Assembly: GCF_900106995.1 (NCBI RefSeq)
Contig: NZ_FNOK01000006.1
Location: 209,564-273,563, forward strand
Length of the DNA: 64,000 bases
Source: Saccharopolyspora shandongensis
Lineage (GTDB): Bacteria; Actinomycetota; Actinomycetes; Mycobacteriales; Pseudonocardiaceae
Direction of reading: 5' to 3'
In this document: in pieces, positions 53,574 to 62,938 of the stretch
Layout of the letters: the number at the start of each line of letters is the position of its first letter
Numbering within the stretch: position 1 is the stretch's first letter
The notes under the pieces: generated by a model
The model's database searches: none
Seen by the model: only the letters and a program-made list of their open reading frames with translations
What the model was told of the DNA's origin: nothing
Made by a program: the position numbers and the translations under genes

Positions 53574-54557
53574 ATGGCCGCCACGACCACGATGGCCACC
53601 GACGATTTCGTCGCGCAGGCCGACCCGTACCGCCGGGAACTGCTGGCGCACTGCTACCGGATGCTCGGCTCGCTGCACGACGCCGAGGACCTGGTGCAGG
53701 AGACGTACCTGCGCGCCTGGCGCGCCTACGACCGGTTCGAGGGCCGCTCGTCGCTGCGCACCTGGCTCTACCGGATCGCCACCACCACCTGCCTGACCGC
53801 GCTGGAGAACCGGAAGCGCCGGCCGCTGCCGACCGGCTTGGGCGGCCCCACCGACGATCCCGGCGGCGAGCTGGTCGAGCTGCCCGAGGTGGCGTGGCTG
53901 GAACCCATCCCCGACGGCATGATCACCGACGAGCACACCGATCCCGCGGCGATCGTCGGCGCACGGGAGAGCACCCGGCTGGCGTTCATCGCCGCCCTGC
54001 AGCACCTGCCCGCCCGGCAGCGCGCGGTGCTGATCCTGCGCGACGTGCTGAAGTGGAAGGCCGCCGAGGTCGCCGACGCGCTCGGCATCAGCACCGCCGC
54101 GGCCAACAGCGTCCTGCAGCGCGCCCGGGCCCAGCTCGACCAGGTCAAGCCGTCCGAGGACGACGCCCCGCAGCCGCTGACCGCCGAGCAGCGGCAACTG
54201 CTTGAGTGTTATGTGGCGGCGTTCGAGGCCAAGGACATCCCGGCCATCGTGCAGATGTTCACCGACGACGCGGTCTGGGAGATGCCGCCGATCGCGACCT
54301 GGGTGCGCGGCGCGGAGCACATCGGCCAGCTGGTCGACCTCCAGTGCCCGGCCGGTCCGGGCGAGTTGCGGCTGCTGCCGGCGCGGGCGAACGGCCAGGT
54401 CGCCTTCGGCGTGTACCGGCTCGAGCCCGACGGCGTGTTCCGGCCGTTCCACCTGCAGGTGCTGGACTTCGACGGCGCGAAGGTCAAGCACACCGTCGCG
54501 TTCTTCGACGTCGGCCTGTTCCCCAAGTTCGGCCTGCCCGACACCTGCCCGGCGTGA
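53574..54557 (+). CDS. ECF sigma factor with C-terminal SnoaL-like domain
   Basis: 327 residues. Region 2 is at about 12-80 (YRMLGSLHDAEDLVQETYLR, RSSLRTWLYRIATTTCLTAL), region 4 at 140-190 (LPARQRAVLILRDVLKWKAA, then ALGISTAAANSVLQRARAQL). After residue 205 a SnoaL/NTF2-like domain (LECYVAAFEAKDIPAIVQMF to FDVGLFPKFGLPDT) follows, as in SigG/SigJ-type sigma factors, where it modulates activity in place of a separate anti-sigma factor. No anti-sigma gene is next to it. Target promoters unknown. Confidence 0.9.
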   Translation: MAATTTMATDDFVAQADPYRRELLAHCYRMLGSLHDAEDLVQETYLRAWRAYDRFEGRSSLRTWLYRIATTTCLTALENRKRRPLPTGLGGPTDDPGGELVELPEVAWLEPIPDGMITDEHTDPAAIVGARESTRLAFIAALQHLPARQRAVLILRDVLKWKAAEVADALGISTAAANSVLQRARAQLDQVKPSEDDAPQPLTAEQRQLLECYVAAFEAKDIPAIVQMFTDDAVWEMPPIATWVRGAEHIGQLVDLQCPAGPGELRLLPARANGQVAFGVYRLEPDGVFRPFHLQVLDFDGAKVKHTVAFFDVGLFPKFGLPDTCPA

Positions 54558-54590
54558 TCCGGCGCACCGGAACCGGGGCGGGCAGGGCGG

Positions 54591-55379
54591 CTAGCTCAGC
54601 GGGTGCTCGGCGAGGAACCGCAGCACGGCGCCGGAGGATTCGGCCTGCTGCTCCTCGAAGTAGGCGTGGCGGGCACCTTCGAGGTAGTACAGTTCGGCAC
54701 CGGCGATGCGCCCGGCGAGGATCGCGGCGTTCTCCGCCGGGCTGAAGATGTCGTCGGCGCCGTGCAGCACCAGCGTCGGCGCCGTCACCCGGTCCAGCTC
54801 CGCCCAGCTGTCGTGGCCGTTGCTGGCCCGGAGGTGCCCGCGCCGGGCGTGGTGGGGCATCCGCCCGCCGAGCGTGACGTACGGGCCGGGATGGGTCCGC
54901 ACCCATTCCGGCGTGTACATCAGGTCGATCAGGGCTTCGCGCGCCGCGTCCGCCGACGGCTGCGCCAGGGACCGGGTCACCTCGGCGTCGGCGCGCAGCC
55001 CGCGGGTGCCGCCGACCGAGGTGCAGCCCAGCACCAGCGCACCGATCCGGTCCGGGTGGTCGATCGCCACCCACTGCGCCACCTTGCCTCCCATCGAGGT
55101 GCCGTAGACGTGTGCTCGCGCGATGCCCAGGTCGTCGAGGACGGCGATCACGTCACCGGCGAAGCGGCGGACGCTGTACTCCGCGTCGGCGGGCTTGTCG
55201 CTCTGCCCGGTGCCGAGGTAGTCCAGCACGATCGTCAGGTAATCGTCCTCGAAGTCGGCGTGCACGTTGTCCCACCAGTGGTGGGTGTTCGCCTGCCCGC
55301 TCAGCAGCACCAGCGGTTCGCCGGAGCCCCGGACCTGGTAGTAGATCTTCGCTTGGTCAGCTGTCGTCGCGAACGGCAC
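54591..55379 (-). CDS. Alpha/beta hydrolase
   Basis: 262 residues. The usual H-G after strand 3 is replaced (LVLLSGQANTHHWWD); nucleophile Ser in VYGTSMGGKVAQW, acid Asp in LHGADDIFSP, base His in GARHAYFEEQ. Reaction unknown. The GTG at 55379 is 6 nt after TAGGAT on the reverse strand, so the mRNA is likely leaderless. Divergent from selC with almost no space, convergent with the sigma gene. Confidence 0.85.
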   Translation of the reverse strand: MPFATTADQAKIYYQVRGSGEPLVLLSGQANTHHWWDNVHADFEDDYLTIVLDYLGTGQSDKPADAEYSVRRFAGDVIAVLDDLGIARAHVYGTSMGGKVAQWVAIDHPDRIGALVLGCTSVGGTRGLRADAEVTRSLAQPSADAAREALIDLMYTPEWVRTHPGPYVTLGGRMPHHARRGHLRASNGHDSWAELDRVTAPTLVLHGADDIFSPAENAAILAGRIAGAELYYLEGARHAYFEEQQAESSGAVLRFLAEHPLS

Positions 55380-55385
55380 GCGAAC

Positions 55386-55395
55386 ATCCTAGAGT
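55386..55395. promoter_or_regulatory. Overlapping divergent -10 boxes of selC and the hydrolase
   Basis: ATCCTAGAGT contains TAGAGT (55390-55395, forward), 7 nt before the tRNA 5' end, and TAGGAT (55391-55386, reverse), 6 nt before the hydrolase GTG. The two hexamers share two bases, so polymerase can occupy only one at a time. Confidence 0.5.
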
Positions 55396-55402
55396 GGCCG
55401 GC

Positions 55403-55495
55403 GGAGACGTCTGGGTGCCTGGTGGCCCCCTCGGCCTTCAAAGCCGGTGGCACCGAGAACCTCGGTGCGGCGGGTTCGATTCCCGTCCGTCTCCG
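55403..55495 (+). tRNA. selC: tRNA-Sec (anticodon UCA)
   Basis: 93-nt tRNA. Acceptor GGAGACG pairs with CGTCTCC, then discriminator G and encoded CC. The anticodon loop CTTCAAA gives UCA (55438-55440). The variable arm is long: GCACCGAG and CTCGGTGC form an 8-bp stem. The T loop is TTCGATT in a GCGGG/CCCGT-type stem, and the D arm is long (GGGTGCC/GGCCCC region). These are the hallmarks of the selenocysteine tRNA that reads UGA in selenoprotein mRNA. Confidence 0.95.
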
Positions 55496-55531
55496 CCGGT
55501 AAACCCGCCGCCGACGTGCTGCAATGGGGCC

Positions 55532-56533
55532 ATGCCCGAGACCGCGGCGATTCGCCTGACCCAGTACGCGCACGGCGGCGGTTGCGCCTGCAAGATCCCG
55601 CCCGGCGAACTGGAGTCGGTCGTCGGCGGCCTGGCGCCCGTCGTCGAACGGCCGAACGCGGAACTGGTCGTCGGCCTGGACACCGGCGACGACGCCGCCG
55701 TGGTGCGCGCCGACGGCGGGCCGGCGATCGTGGTCACCACGGACTTCTTCACGCCCGTCGTGGACGATCCCTACGACTGGGGCCGCATCGCCGCCACGAA
55801 CGCGCTCTCCGACGTCTACGCGATGGGCGGGACGCCGATCGTCGCGGTCAACCTGCTCGGCTGGCCGCGAGACGTCCTGCCGTTCGAGCTGGCCGCGGAG
55901 GTGCTGCGCGGCGGTTGCGACGCCGCCGGGGCGGCGGGCTGCCACGTCGGCGGCGGGCACAGCGTCGACGATCCCGAGCCGAAGTACGGCCTGGCGGTCA
56001 CCGGCCTGGTCGAGCCGGATCGGTTGCTGCGCAACGACACCGCGCGTCCCGGCCTGCCGCTGTCGCTGACGAAACCACTGGGCATCGGCGTCCTCAACAC
56101 CCGGCACAAGAGCACCGGCGAACGCTTCGAGCAGGCGATCGACGCGATGACGACGCTGAACCGCGATGCCGCCGCCGCGGCGGCGCGGGCGGGGGCGGTG
56201 TGCGCGACCGACGTCACCGGATTCGGCTTGCTGGGCCACCTGTTCAAGACGATGCGCGCCTCCGGCACCTCCGCCGAGATCGACGTGACCGCCGTGCCGT
56301 ACCTCGACGGCGCGCGGGACGCGGTGCGGGCCGGGTTCGTCAGCGGCGGCACCCGCCGGAACCTCGACTGGGTGCGGCCGCATCTCGATCCTGGTTCGGC
56401 GCCGGAAGAAGACCTGCTGCTGCTCGCCGACGCGCAGACCTCCGGCGGGCTGCTCGTGGTCGGCGAGGTGCCCGGCGCGGCGGTGATCGGCCGGGTCCGC
56501 CCTGCCGGCGCCGCGACGATTTCGCTGCTCTGA
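55532..56533 (+). CDS. selD: Selenophosphate synthetase
   Basis: 333 residues. Makes selenophosphate from selenide and ATP, the selenium donor for Sec-tRNA. The catalytic loop GGGCACKIPPGEL has Cys18 and Lys21, so this SelD is a Cys rather than Sec form. ATP/metal site blocks: VGLDTGDDAAVV, VTTDFFTPVVDDPYDWGRIAA, GGHSVDDPEPKYGLAVTG, TDVTGFGLLGHLF. It begins 36 nt after selC on the same strand and may be on its transcript. selA, selB and a selenoprotein gene are not in the window. Confidence 0.93.
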   Translation: MPETAAIRLTQYAHGGGCACKIPPGELESVVGGLAPVVERPNAELVVGLDTGDDAAVVRADGGPAIVVTTDFFTPVVDDPYDWGRIAATNALSDVYAMGGTPIVAVNLLGWPRDVLPFELAAEVLRGGCDAAGAAGCHVGGGHSVDDPEPKYGLAVTGLVEPDRLLRNDTARPGLPLSLTKPLGIGVLNTRHKSTGERFEQAIDAMTTLNRDAAAAAARAGAVCATDVTGFGLLGHLFKTMRASGTSAEIDVTAVPYLDGARDAVRAGFVSGGTRRNLDWVRPHLDPGSAPEEDLLLLADAQTSGGLLVVGEVPGAAVIGRVRPAGAATISLL

Positions 56534-56572
56534 AACGCATCCGCCCACATCGTGGGCAGCCGCGGTGATCCA

Positions 56573-56601
56573 TTGACGCTTCCCGGGGACGCTTCTAGCG
56601 T
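56573..56601 (+). promoter_or_regulatory. Promoter of the leader peptide / flavin monooxygenase operon
   Basis: TTGACG (56573-56578), a 17-nt spacer and TAGCGT (56596-56601) make a near-consensus housekeeping promoter. The leader ATG is 7 nt after the -10 box, so the mRNA should be leaderless. Confidence 0.75.
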
Positions 56602-56608
56602 TCTAGGC

Positions 56609-56689
56609 ATGGCTCAGTCGGTGCAGTTGGTCACCAGGGACCACGTCGACCTCCTCCGGGTGAGCTCCGCCGCCTGTCCGCGGCGCTGA
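56609..56689 (+). CDS. Cys-containing leader peptide (26 residues)
   Basis: ATG 56609 begins MAQSVQLVTRDHVDLLRVSS and ends AACPRR. The R-D-H-V-D-L-L-R-V-S-S-A-x-C pattern is that of the short actinobacterial leader peptides found upstream of sulfur-metabolism genes, where slow reading of Cys codons controls the downstream genes. It is the first ORF after a strong leaderless promoter. Confidence 0.8.
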   Translation: MAQSVQLVTRDHVDLLRVSSAACPRR

Positions 56690-56833
56690 GCGCCCGCAGT
56701 CCCGCGCTTCTCCCGGCATCGTTCGCCGGTCCCACACGCCGCTTAGCCCCGGCGCCGTTCCCGCGCGCCTCCGGCGCGCTCCCCACTTGAATCCACTGTG
56801 GAGTCAACTCCGCCCGGCAGCAAGGACCTGCAG
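56690..56833 (+). promoter_or_regulatory. Structured leader between the Cys peptide and the first monooxygenase
   Basis: No further ORF is evident. GCGCGCC (56763-56769) pairs with GGCGCGC (56773-56779) as a tight hairpin, and TCCAC-T-GTGGA follows close to the first gene. With the Cys peptide this makes a plausible attenuator or Rho-dependent control region. Confidence 0.45.
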
Positions 56834-57994
56834 ATGGCACCACGACCGAACCTGCACCTCGCGGTGGCGCTGGACGGCGCCGGCTGGCATCCCGCCGCGT
56901 GGCGGGAGGAATCCGCCCGCTCCGCCGAGCTCTTCACCGCCGACTACTGGGTCGACATCGTGCGGGAAGCGGAGCGCGGGCTGCTCGACCTCGTCACGAT
57001 CGAGGACTCGCTCGGCCCGCAGACCACCCTCGACGAGGGCCCGGACGACCGGACCGACCAGGTGCGCGGCCGGCTCGACGCCGGGCTGATCGCCGCCCGC
57101 GTCGCGCCCCGCACCACGCACATCGGCCTGGTGCCCAGCGCGGTCGTCACCCACACCGAGCCGTTCCACATCTCCAAGGCGGTCGCGAGCCTGGACTACA
57201 TCAGCGCCGGCCGCACGGGCTGGCAGGCGCGGGTTTCGGGGCGCCGCAGCGACGCCGCGCACTTCGGCCGTCGCGAGGTCGACCCGGTGGAGCTGTTCGA
57301 CGAGGCCGCGGACTACGTGGAGGTGGTCCGCCGGCTGTGGGACAGCTGGGAGGACGGCGCGGAGATCCGCGACGTCGCGACCGGCCGGTTCATCGACCGC
57401 GACAAGCTGCACTACATCGACTTCGCCGGGAAGTGGTTCAACGTCAAGGGACCGTCGATCACGCCCCGCCCGCCGCAGGGCCAGCCGCTGGTGACGGCGC
57501 TCGCGACGGAGGCGGCCACGCACCGGTTCGCCGCCCGTGCCGCGGACATCGCCTTCACCACCCCGCACGACGCGGAGCAGGCGCGGATCGTCGTCGAGCG
57601 GATCCGCGCCGAACAGCTCGACGCCGGGCGGGCGCACGACGCCCTGCACGTCTTCGGCGACCTGGTCGTGTTCCTCGGCGAAGGCGCGGCCGATCGCAAG
57701 GCACGGCTGGACGAGCGGGACGGTTCGGTGTCCACATCGGACTCTCCGGTGTTCACCGGCACCGCGGCCGAACTCGCCGACCGGCTGCTCGCCTGGCGCG
57801 AGGCGGGGCTTTCCGGATTCCGGCTGCGGCCCGGCGCAATCCCGCACGACCTGACCGCGATCACTCGGGACCTGGTTCCGGAACTGCAACGTCGCGGGGC
57901 GTTCCGCACCGCGTACGAGGCCGACACGCTGCGCGGCCTGTTCGGCCTGCCCCGGCCCGCCAGCCGCTACGCCACCGCCGGAGGACACCAATGA
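56834..57994 (+). CDS. LLM-class flavin-dependent monooxygenase 1
   Basis: 386 residues, luciferase-like TIM barrel of the SsuD/NtaA group. Marks: [68 protein letters not shown], and [14 protein letters not shown]. It uses reduced FMN from a partner reductase and O2, commonly to cut C-S or C-N bonds. ATG 56834 has AAGGA 7 nt upstream; a GTG at 56798 is possible. Overlaps the next gene by ATGA. Confidence 0.85.
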   Translation: MAPRPNLHLAVALDGAGWHPAAWREESARSAELFTADYWVDIVREAERGLLDLVTIEDSLGPQTTLDEGPDDRTDQVRGRLDAGLIAARVAPRTTHIGLVPSAVVTHTEPFHISKAVASLDYISAGRTGWQARVSGRRSDAAHFGRREVDPVELFDEAADYVEVVRRLWDSWEDGAEIRDVATGRFIDRDKLHYIDFAGKWFNVKGPSITPRPPQGQPLVTALATEAATHRFAARAADIAFTTPHDAEQARIVVERIRAEQLDAGRAHDALHVFGDLVVFLGEGAADRKARLDERDGSVSTSDSPVFTGTAAELADRLLAWREAGLSGFRLRPGAIPHDLTAITRDLVPELQRRGAFRTAYEADTLRGLFGLPRPASRYATAGGHQ

Positions 57995-59358
57995 GCAAGC
58001 AGATTCACCTGGCAGCGCACTTCCCGGGCGTGAACAACACGACGGTGTGGAGCGATCCGGCTTCGCTGAGCCAGATCGAGTTCTCCTCGTTCGCGCACCT
58101 GGCGCGCACCGCCGAGCGCGGGAGGTTCGACTTCCTGTTCCTCGCCGAAGGGCTGCGGCTGCGCGAGCACGCCGGGAAGATCTACGACCTGGACGTGGTG
58201 GGCCGGCCGGACACCTTCACGGTGCTGGCCGGGCTGGCCGCCGTCACCGAACACCTCGGGCTGGCGGGCACGATCAACTCGACGTTCAACGAGCCCTACG
58301 AGGTGGCCCGGCAGTTCGCCAGCCTCGACCACCTCTCGGGCGGCCGGGCGGCCTGGAACGTCGTCACGTCGTGGGATGCGTTCACCGGCCAGAACTTCCG
58401 GTGCGGCGGCTTCCTGCCGGAGGACCAGCGCTACGAACGCGCCGAGCGGTTCCTGCGCACCGCGTGGGAGCTCTTCGACTCGTGGCACGGCGACGAGATC
58501 GTCGCCGACAAGGAATCCGGGGTCTTCATCGGGGACCCGCTGGCCGGTTCCTTCGCGCTCCGCGACGCGCACTTCGACATCGCGGGCCGCTTCAACGTGC
58601 CCCGCAGCCCGCAGGGCCGGCCGGTCATCTTCCAGGCCGGCGATTCCGACGCGGGCCGCGAGTTCGCCGCCTCGGCCGCCGACGCGATCTTCACCGGCCA
58701 CGCAACCCTGGAGGCGGGCAAGGCGTTCTACGCGGACGTCAAGGGCAGGCTCGCCCGGCACGGCCGGTCCCACGAGGAGCTCCTGGTGTTCCCGGCGACG
58801 ACCGTCGTGCTCGGCGACACCGACGCGGAGGCCCACGAACGCGCCGCGCACATCCGGCGCCAGCAGGTCAGCGGGCAGACCGCCATCAGCTTCCTGGAAC
58901 AGCTCTGGAACACCGACCTCAGCGACCTGGACCCGGACGGACCGCTGCCGGAGTTCGATCCGGCGATCGGCACCGACGCGATCACCAAGGGCAGGGCGAG
59001 CACCCGTCGGCACCGCGACCCGATCGCCATCGCCCGGCAGTGGCGCGAGCTGGCGGAGGCCAAGCAGCTGTCGATCCGCGAGCTGATCATCGAGGTCACC
59101 GCGCGGCAGTCGTTCATCGGCACCGCGGCGAGCGTGGCCGAGGCGATGAACCGGTCTGTGCAGGAAGAGGCGTCCGACGGTTTCATCCTCGTCCCGCACC
59201 TCACCCCCGGCGGCCTGGACGAGTTCGTCGACACCGTGGTGCCGCTGCTGCAGGAGCGCGGCGTGTACCGCACCGAGTACCCAGGTGCGACGCTGCGCGA
59301 GAACCTCGGGCTGCCGCCGCTGGAAAACCCCCGGCAGAGCGCGAAAACCGCATCATGA
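57991..59358 (+). CDS. LLM-class monooxygenase 2, NtaA/SnaA/DszA family
   Basis: 455 residues, the typical DszA/SnaA/NtaA length. Marks: [73 protein letters not shown] and [19 protein letters not shown]. DszA-type enzymes oxidise sulfones and open C-S bonds, NtaA acts on nitrilotriacetate. The Cys leader peptide upstream argues for a sulfur compound. ATGA overlaps on both sides. Confidence 0.9.
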   Translation: MSKQIHLAAHFPGVNNTTVWSDPASLSQIEFSSFAHLARTAERGRFDFLFLAEGLRLREHAGKIYDLDVVGRPDTFTVLAGLAAVTEHLGLAGTINSTFNEPYEVARQFASLDHLSGGRAAWNVVTSWDAFTGQNFRCGGFLPEDQRYERAERFLRTAWELFDSWHGDEIVADKESGVFIGDPLAGSFALRDAHFDIAGRFNVPRSPQGRPVIFQAGDSDAGREFAASAADAIFTGHATLEAGKAFYADVKGRLARHGRSHEELLVFPATTVVLGDTDAEAHERAAHIRRQQVSGQTAISFLEQLWNTDLSDLDPDGPLPEFDPAIGTDAITKGRASTRRHRDPIAIARQWRELAEAKQLSIRELIIEVTARQSFIGTAASVAEAMNRSVQEEASDGFILVPHLTPGGLDEFVDTVVPLLQERGVYRTEYPGATLRENLGLPPLENPRQSAKTAS

Positions 59359-60518
59359 CCGAGCCGTCCCGGAGGTCTCCGGTGTCCACTGCCCTCTCCG
59401 TCCTCGACCTGTCCCCCATCGTGTCCGGGCAGGGACCGGCGGACGCCCTGCACAACACCATCGACCTCGCGAAGCGCACCGAACATCTCGGTTACCGGCG
59501 CTACTGGGTCGCCGAGCACCACCTCACGCCCGGCGTCGCCTCGGCGGCGCCGGCGGTGCTGATCGCGCTGATCGCGGGCGTGACCAGCCGCATCCGGGTG
59601 GGTTCGGCGGCGGTGCTGCTGGGCCACCACGCCCCGCTGGTGGTCGCCGAGCAGTTCGGCACGGTCGCGCACCTGCACCCGGGCCGCATCGACCTCGGCC
59701 TGGGCCGCTCGGGCCTGGTCCGCGGCCGGGACTTCGTGCGCCGGTTCGCCGATCCGGCCGACGGCCCGGCGCCCGAGGGAAAGGTGGTCGACGGCCTGCT
59801 GATCCCGCCGAAGCCGCGGGCGCTTGCCAAGTCGAAGCGGTTCCTGGCCCGGATCGAGGAGCAGCAACGGCTGCTGAGCACCGGCGATCCCGCGGAAGCA
59901 CCACTGGACTACCGCACCCAGGTCGAGCACATCCTGCGGTTCGCCGGCGGCGACTTCCGGTCGTCCACCGGCGAAGCGGTGCACGCCGTGCCCGTCGAGG
60001 GTGCCGATCTCGACGTCTGGGTCCTCGGCTCCAGCGCCGGCGAGAGTTCGGCCGCGGCGGGGTCGCTGGGTCTGCCGTTCGCGGCGAACTACCACGTCAG
60101 CCCGTCCACGGTGCTGGAGGCGGTCGCGTCCTACCGGGAAGGTTTCGCCGCCTCCGCGAAGCTGCCCCGGCCCTACGTGGTGGTGTCGGCGGACGTGGTG
60201 GTCGCCGACACCGACGAGCGGGCCCGGGAACTCGCCGCTCCGTACGGGCCGTGGGTGCACAGCATCCGCGCCGGGGAGGGCGCGATCCCGTTCCCCAGCC
60301 CGGCCGAGGCCGCCGAGTTCCGGTGGACCGACCAGGCGCGGGAGATCGTCGCCGACCGGGTGGACACGCAGATCGTCGGCACGCCGGAGGCGGTGGCGCG
60401 CAAACTGGCGACACTGCGCGACGCCACCGGCGCCGACGAACTCGTGATCACCACGGTCACGCACGACCACGCCGACCGGGTCCGCTCCTACGAACTGCTC
60501 GCGAAGGCCTGGCAGTAG
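59355..60518 (+). CDS. LLM-class monooxygenase 3, alkanal-monooxygenase-like group
   Basis: 387 residues. [60 protein letters not shown] and [20 protein letters not shown] are the marks of the MsnO8/luciferase-alpha-like group; [19 protein letters not shown] is near the end. Third gene of the operon, ATGA overlap with the second. It meets the SDR gene tail to tail with 2 nt between. Confidence 0.88.
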   Translation: MTEPSRRSPVSTALSVLDLSPIVSGQGPADALHNTIDLAKRTEHLGYRRYWVAEHHLTPGVASAAPAVLIALIAGVTSRIRVGSAAVLLGHHAPLVVAEQFGTVAHLHPGRIDLGLGRSGLVRGRDFVRRFADPADGPAPEGKVVDGLLIPPKPRALAKSKRFLARIEEQQRLLSTGDPAEAPLDYRTQVEHILRFAGGDFRSSTGEAVHAVPVEGADLDVWVLGSSAGESSAAAGSLGLPFAANYHVSPSTVLEAVASYREGFAASAKLPRPYVVVSADVVVADTDERARELAAPYGPWVHSIRAGEGAIPFPSPAEAAEFRWTDQAREIVADRVDTQIVGTPEAVARKLATLRDATGADELVITTVTHDHADRVRSYELLAKAWQ

Positions 60519-60520
60519 GC

Positions 60521-61264
60521 CTAGCCGCGGCCGATGAACGGCATCGCGGTGGCGGTGACGGTCAGGAACTGCACGTTGGCGTTCAGCGGCAGGCCCGCCA
60601 TGTAGAGCACGGCGTCGGCCACGTGCCGGGCGTCGAAGGTCGGTTCGGGGCGCACCGAGCCGTCCGCCTGCACCGCGCCGGTGGCGATGCCCGCGGTCAT
60701 CTCGGTGGCGGCGTTGCCGATGTCGATCTGCCCGCAGGCGATGTCGTAGGGCCGGCCGTCCAGCGAGATCGACTTGGTCAGGCCGGTGATGGCGTGCTTG
60801 GTGGCGGTGTAGGCGACGCTGCGCGGCCGCGGGCTGTGCGCGGAGATCGAGCCGTTGTTGATGATCCGGCCGCCCTGCGGGTCCTGCTCCCGCATGACGC
60901 GGAAGGCGTGGTGCGCGCACAGGAACGAGCCGGTCAGGTTGGCCTGCACGACGGCCTGCCAGTCCGAATAGGACAGTTCGCCGACCGAGCCGGCGGCGCC
61001 GAAGGTGCCCGCGTTGTTGACCAGCAGGTCCACCCGGCCCCAGGCGTCGCGAACGCCGTCGAACAACGCGGCGACCGACTCCGGGTCGCCGACGTCGGCC
61101 GGCACCACGAGGGCGGCGTCCGAGTCCTGTGCGGTCTCCCGCAGCGGCTCGGGCCGCCGTCCGGCCAGGGCCACCCGGTAGCCCGCGCCGAGCAGCGCCC
61201 GCGCGATCTCCCGCCCCACGCCCGATCCGGCCCCGGTCACCACCGCGACTCGCATGTCGCTCAT
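60521..61264 (-). CDS. Short-chain dehydrogenase/reductase
   Basis: 247 residues, classical [23 protein letters not shown] is the cofactor loop (T-G-x3-G-x-G), [10 protein letters not shown] the N-N-A-G block, [24 protein letters not shown] holds Ser, Tyr and Lys of the active site (Y-x3-K as YTATK). AGRRPEP after strand 2 suggests NADP. ATG 61264 follows GGGAGG. Substrate unknown. Confidence 0.9.
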   Translation of the reverse strand: MSDMRVAVVTGAGSGVGREIARALLGAGYRVALAGRRPEPLRETAQDSDAALVVPADVGDPESVAALFDGVRDAWGRVDLLVNNAGTFGAAGSVGELSYSDWQAVVQANLTGSFLCAHHAFRVMREQDPQGGRIINNGSISAHSPRPRSVAYTATKHAITGLTKSISLDGRPYDIACGQIDIGNAATEMTAGIATGAVQADGSVRPEPTFDARHVADAVLYMAGLPLNANVQFLTVTATAMPFIGRG

Positions 61265-61333
61265 CAGCCCTCCCGTCGTCATTGCCAGCGGGCTCATTGA
61301 TACCCCACGGCCGCGCACGGGTACTCCGGCGCC

Positions 61334-61675
61334 ATGAGCATGCGTCCACGAAGCGCGCGAGCGGCGCTGTGCGGCCCGGCGTTGCTCGCGGCGTTCGCCG
61401 CACCGGTGGGCTGCGCCGAAGCACCGACGAACCTCCCCGTCGTGCCCGTGCAAGTGCAGAGCGGGGAGGTGACGGTGCGCGGCGTCGTGCGCAGCGGGGT
61501 CGAGCAGGGGTGCCTGGTCCTCAGCACCGCCGACCGGGAGTACCTGCTGGTGCATCCCCCGTCCACGCTGCGGCCGGACGTGACCGCGGTCGTCCGCGGC
61601 AGGATCGAGCCGAACATGGTCACGACCTGCATGCAAGGCACGCCGCTGGTGGTCTCGGAGGCGCACACCGCGTGA
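61334..61675 (+). CDS. Small putative lipoprotein
   Basis: 113 residues. Signal peptide [17 protein letters not shown] with lipobox-like A-P-V-G-C (Cys 27). The mature part, [20 protein letters not shown] then [20 protein letters not shown], looks like a small OB- or beta-barrel-type domain with two more Cys that could form a disulfide. No family recognised. No clear ribosome site; ATG two codons later is possible. Confidence 0.65.
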   Translation: MSMRPRSARAALCGPALLAAFAAPVGCAEAPTNLPVVPVQVQSGEVTVRGVVRSGVEQGCLVLSTADREYLLVHPPSTLRPDVTAVVRGRIEPNMVTTCMQGTPLVVSEAHTA

Positions 61676-61680
61676 GCCGG

Positions 61681-62100
61681 TCACCGGCGTAAGCGGGTGC
61701 TCTTGACCTCCTTCCCGTGCAGCGCGAGCGCGTAGATGACGATCAGGTCCAGCACGATGACGACGCTGGACCAGAACGGAGAACCGAGGAAGAACGCGAT
61801 GTTGGCGAGCAGGCTCACCACGGCGATGGCGATCGCGGCCACGCGCGCCCACACCCAGCCAGAGATCACCCCGACGCCGGCGGCGGCGAGGACGACGCCG
61901 AGCACGACGTAGGCCCACCCGACGTGGACGACCGCAGGGGTGCCGACCGGTGTGACGAGGCTGGTCCCGGAACGCGCGAAGGACGCGATGCCGTAGATCA
62001 CCTGAACGACGCCGACGATCAGCAGGACGATGCCGGCGAAGATCACCCACCCCAGCCACCGAGTGGGTAGGCCGCGATGCGGCACGTTGTGGGACGTCAT
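61681..62100 (-). CDS. Four-helix membrane protein (DUF7144-like)
   Basis: 139 residues with four hydrophobic segments: [59 protein letters not shown] and [19 protein letters not shown]. The W-x-G-W-V-x-F-A-G opening fits the actinobacterial family I know as DUF7144. GGAGGGAG precedes ATG 62100. Role unknown. Confidence 0.75.
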   Translation of the reverse strand: MTSHNVPHRGLPTRWLGWVIFAGIVLLIVGVVQVIYGIASFARSGTSLVTPVGTPAVVHVGWAYVVLGVVLAAAGVGVISGWVWARVAAIAIAVVSLLANIAFFLGSPFWSSVVIVLDLIVIYALALHGKEVKSTRLRR

Positions 62101-62175
62101 GGTTCGGCTCCCTCCGCGGACTCCACCGCCAAAGGGTTACGAGGCACCCCGAGACGATCCAGGGCCGAATTGCCT

Positions 62176-62829
62176 TTAATCCGGTGTGCCCGCCGACGCG
62201 TCGGCCCAAACGGTGGAGGAGCGCGGGGTGTCGATGCAGTAGTCCGTGGCGCGCGCCGCGAACAGCCGGGCGCCCAGGTCGAAGGCCTTGCCGAGGGGAT
62301 CGCCCGGATCCCGGGCGACTTCGCCGCGCGAGTTGCCGAAGCCCTGCACGACGCCGACGAAGTCGTGGTGGAGGTAGCGCGCGAGCTCCTGCAGGTGCGC
62401 GGTGACGCCGACCAGCGAGCCGGGGTAGGTCTCCTCCGAGCTGACGACGGCGGCCAGCCGCTTGTTCACCAGCCGCCGCTTGACGTGCTCGTGTTCCGGG
62501 TAGCCGGCGGCCTCGTAGCAGAAGATCCGGTCGATGAAGATCTTCAGCTGCCCGGAGATGCCGTACCAGTAGAGGGGCGTGGCGAGCACGAGCGCATCGG
62601 CGGGGAGGACCTTGCCCACCAGGAGGTCCTCGTAGTCGTCACCGATGGAGCAACGCCCGGCGGCGTTGCGGCACACCCGGCAGTCGCGCAGCGGTGCTGA
62701 GACCACGTCGGAGAGATCGATGATCTCGACGTCGTGGCCGGCCTGCGCGGCGCCGGCGAGCACTGATTCGGCGAGCATGCGGGAATTTCCGTCCTTGCGG
62801 GGACTGGAGCTCAAGGCAAGAACTTTCAC
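62176..62829 (-). CDS. NADPH-dependent FMN reductase-like flavoprotein
   Basis: 217 residues, flavodoxin-like fold. [20 protein letters not shown] binds the FMN phosphate; [18 protein letters not shown] is the Cys-rich loop common in this group; [21 protein letters not shown] is the flavin-facing block. It could supply reduced FMN, perhaps to the monooxygenases 2-6 kb away, or act as a quinone/azo reductase. GTG 62829 is chosen because the fold begins there. Divergent from a LysR gene, probably its regulator. Confidence 0.85.
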   Translation of the reverse strand: MKVLALSSSPRKDGNSRMLAESVLAGAAQAGHDVEIIDLSDVVSAPLRDCRVCRNAAGRCSIGDDYEDLLVGKVLPADALVLATPLYWYGISGQLKIFIDRIFCYEAAGYPEHEHVKRRLVNKRLAAVVSSEETYPGSLVGVTAHLQELARYLHHDFVGVVQGFGNSRGEVARDPGDPLGKAFDLGARLFAARATDYCIDTPRSSTVWADASAGTPD

Positions 62830-62925
62830 CGGGTAAGACACCCCCGTTTGATCGCGGTGTACGTGCAGCCCAATGCTCACCAGGAACAACCATGAAGACA
62901 AGCGGGACATTAAGGCCGGTACTGA

Positions 62926-62931
62926 TAAGCT
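62926..62931 (+). promoter_or_regulatory. -10 box of a leaderless LysR transcript
   Basis: TAAGCT lies 7 nt before ATG 62939, the leaderless spacing seen elsewhere in this window. A GGGACA 16 nt upstream is a weak -35 candidate. Confidence 0.4.
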
Positions 62932-62938
62932 TTTGTGC

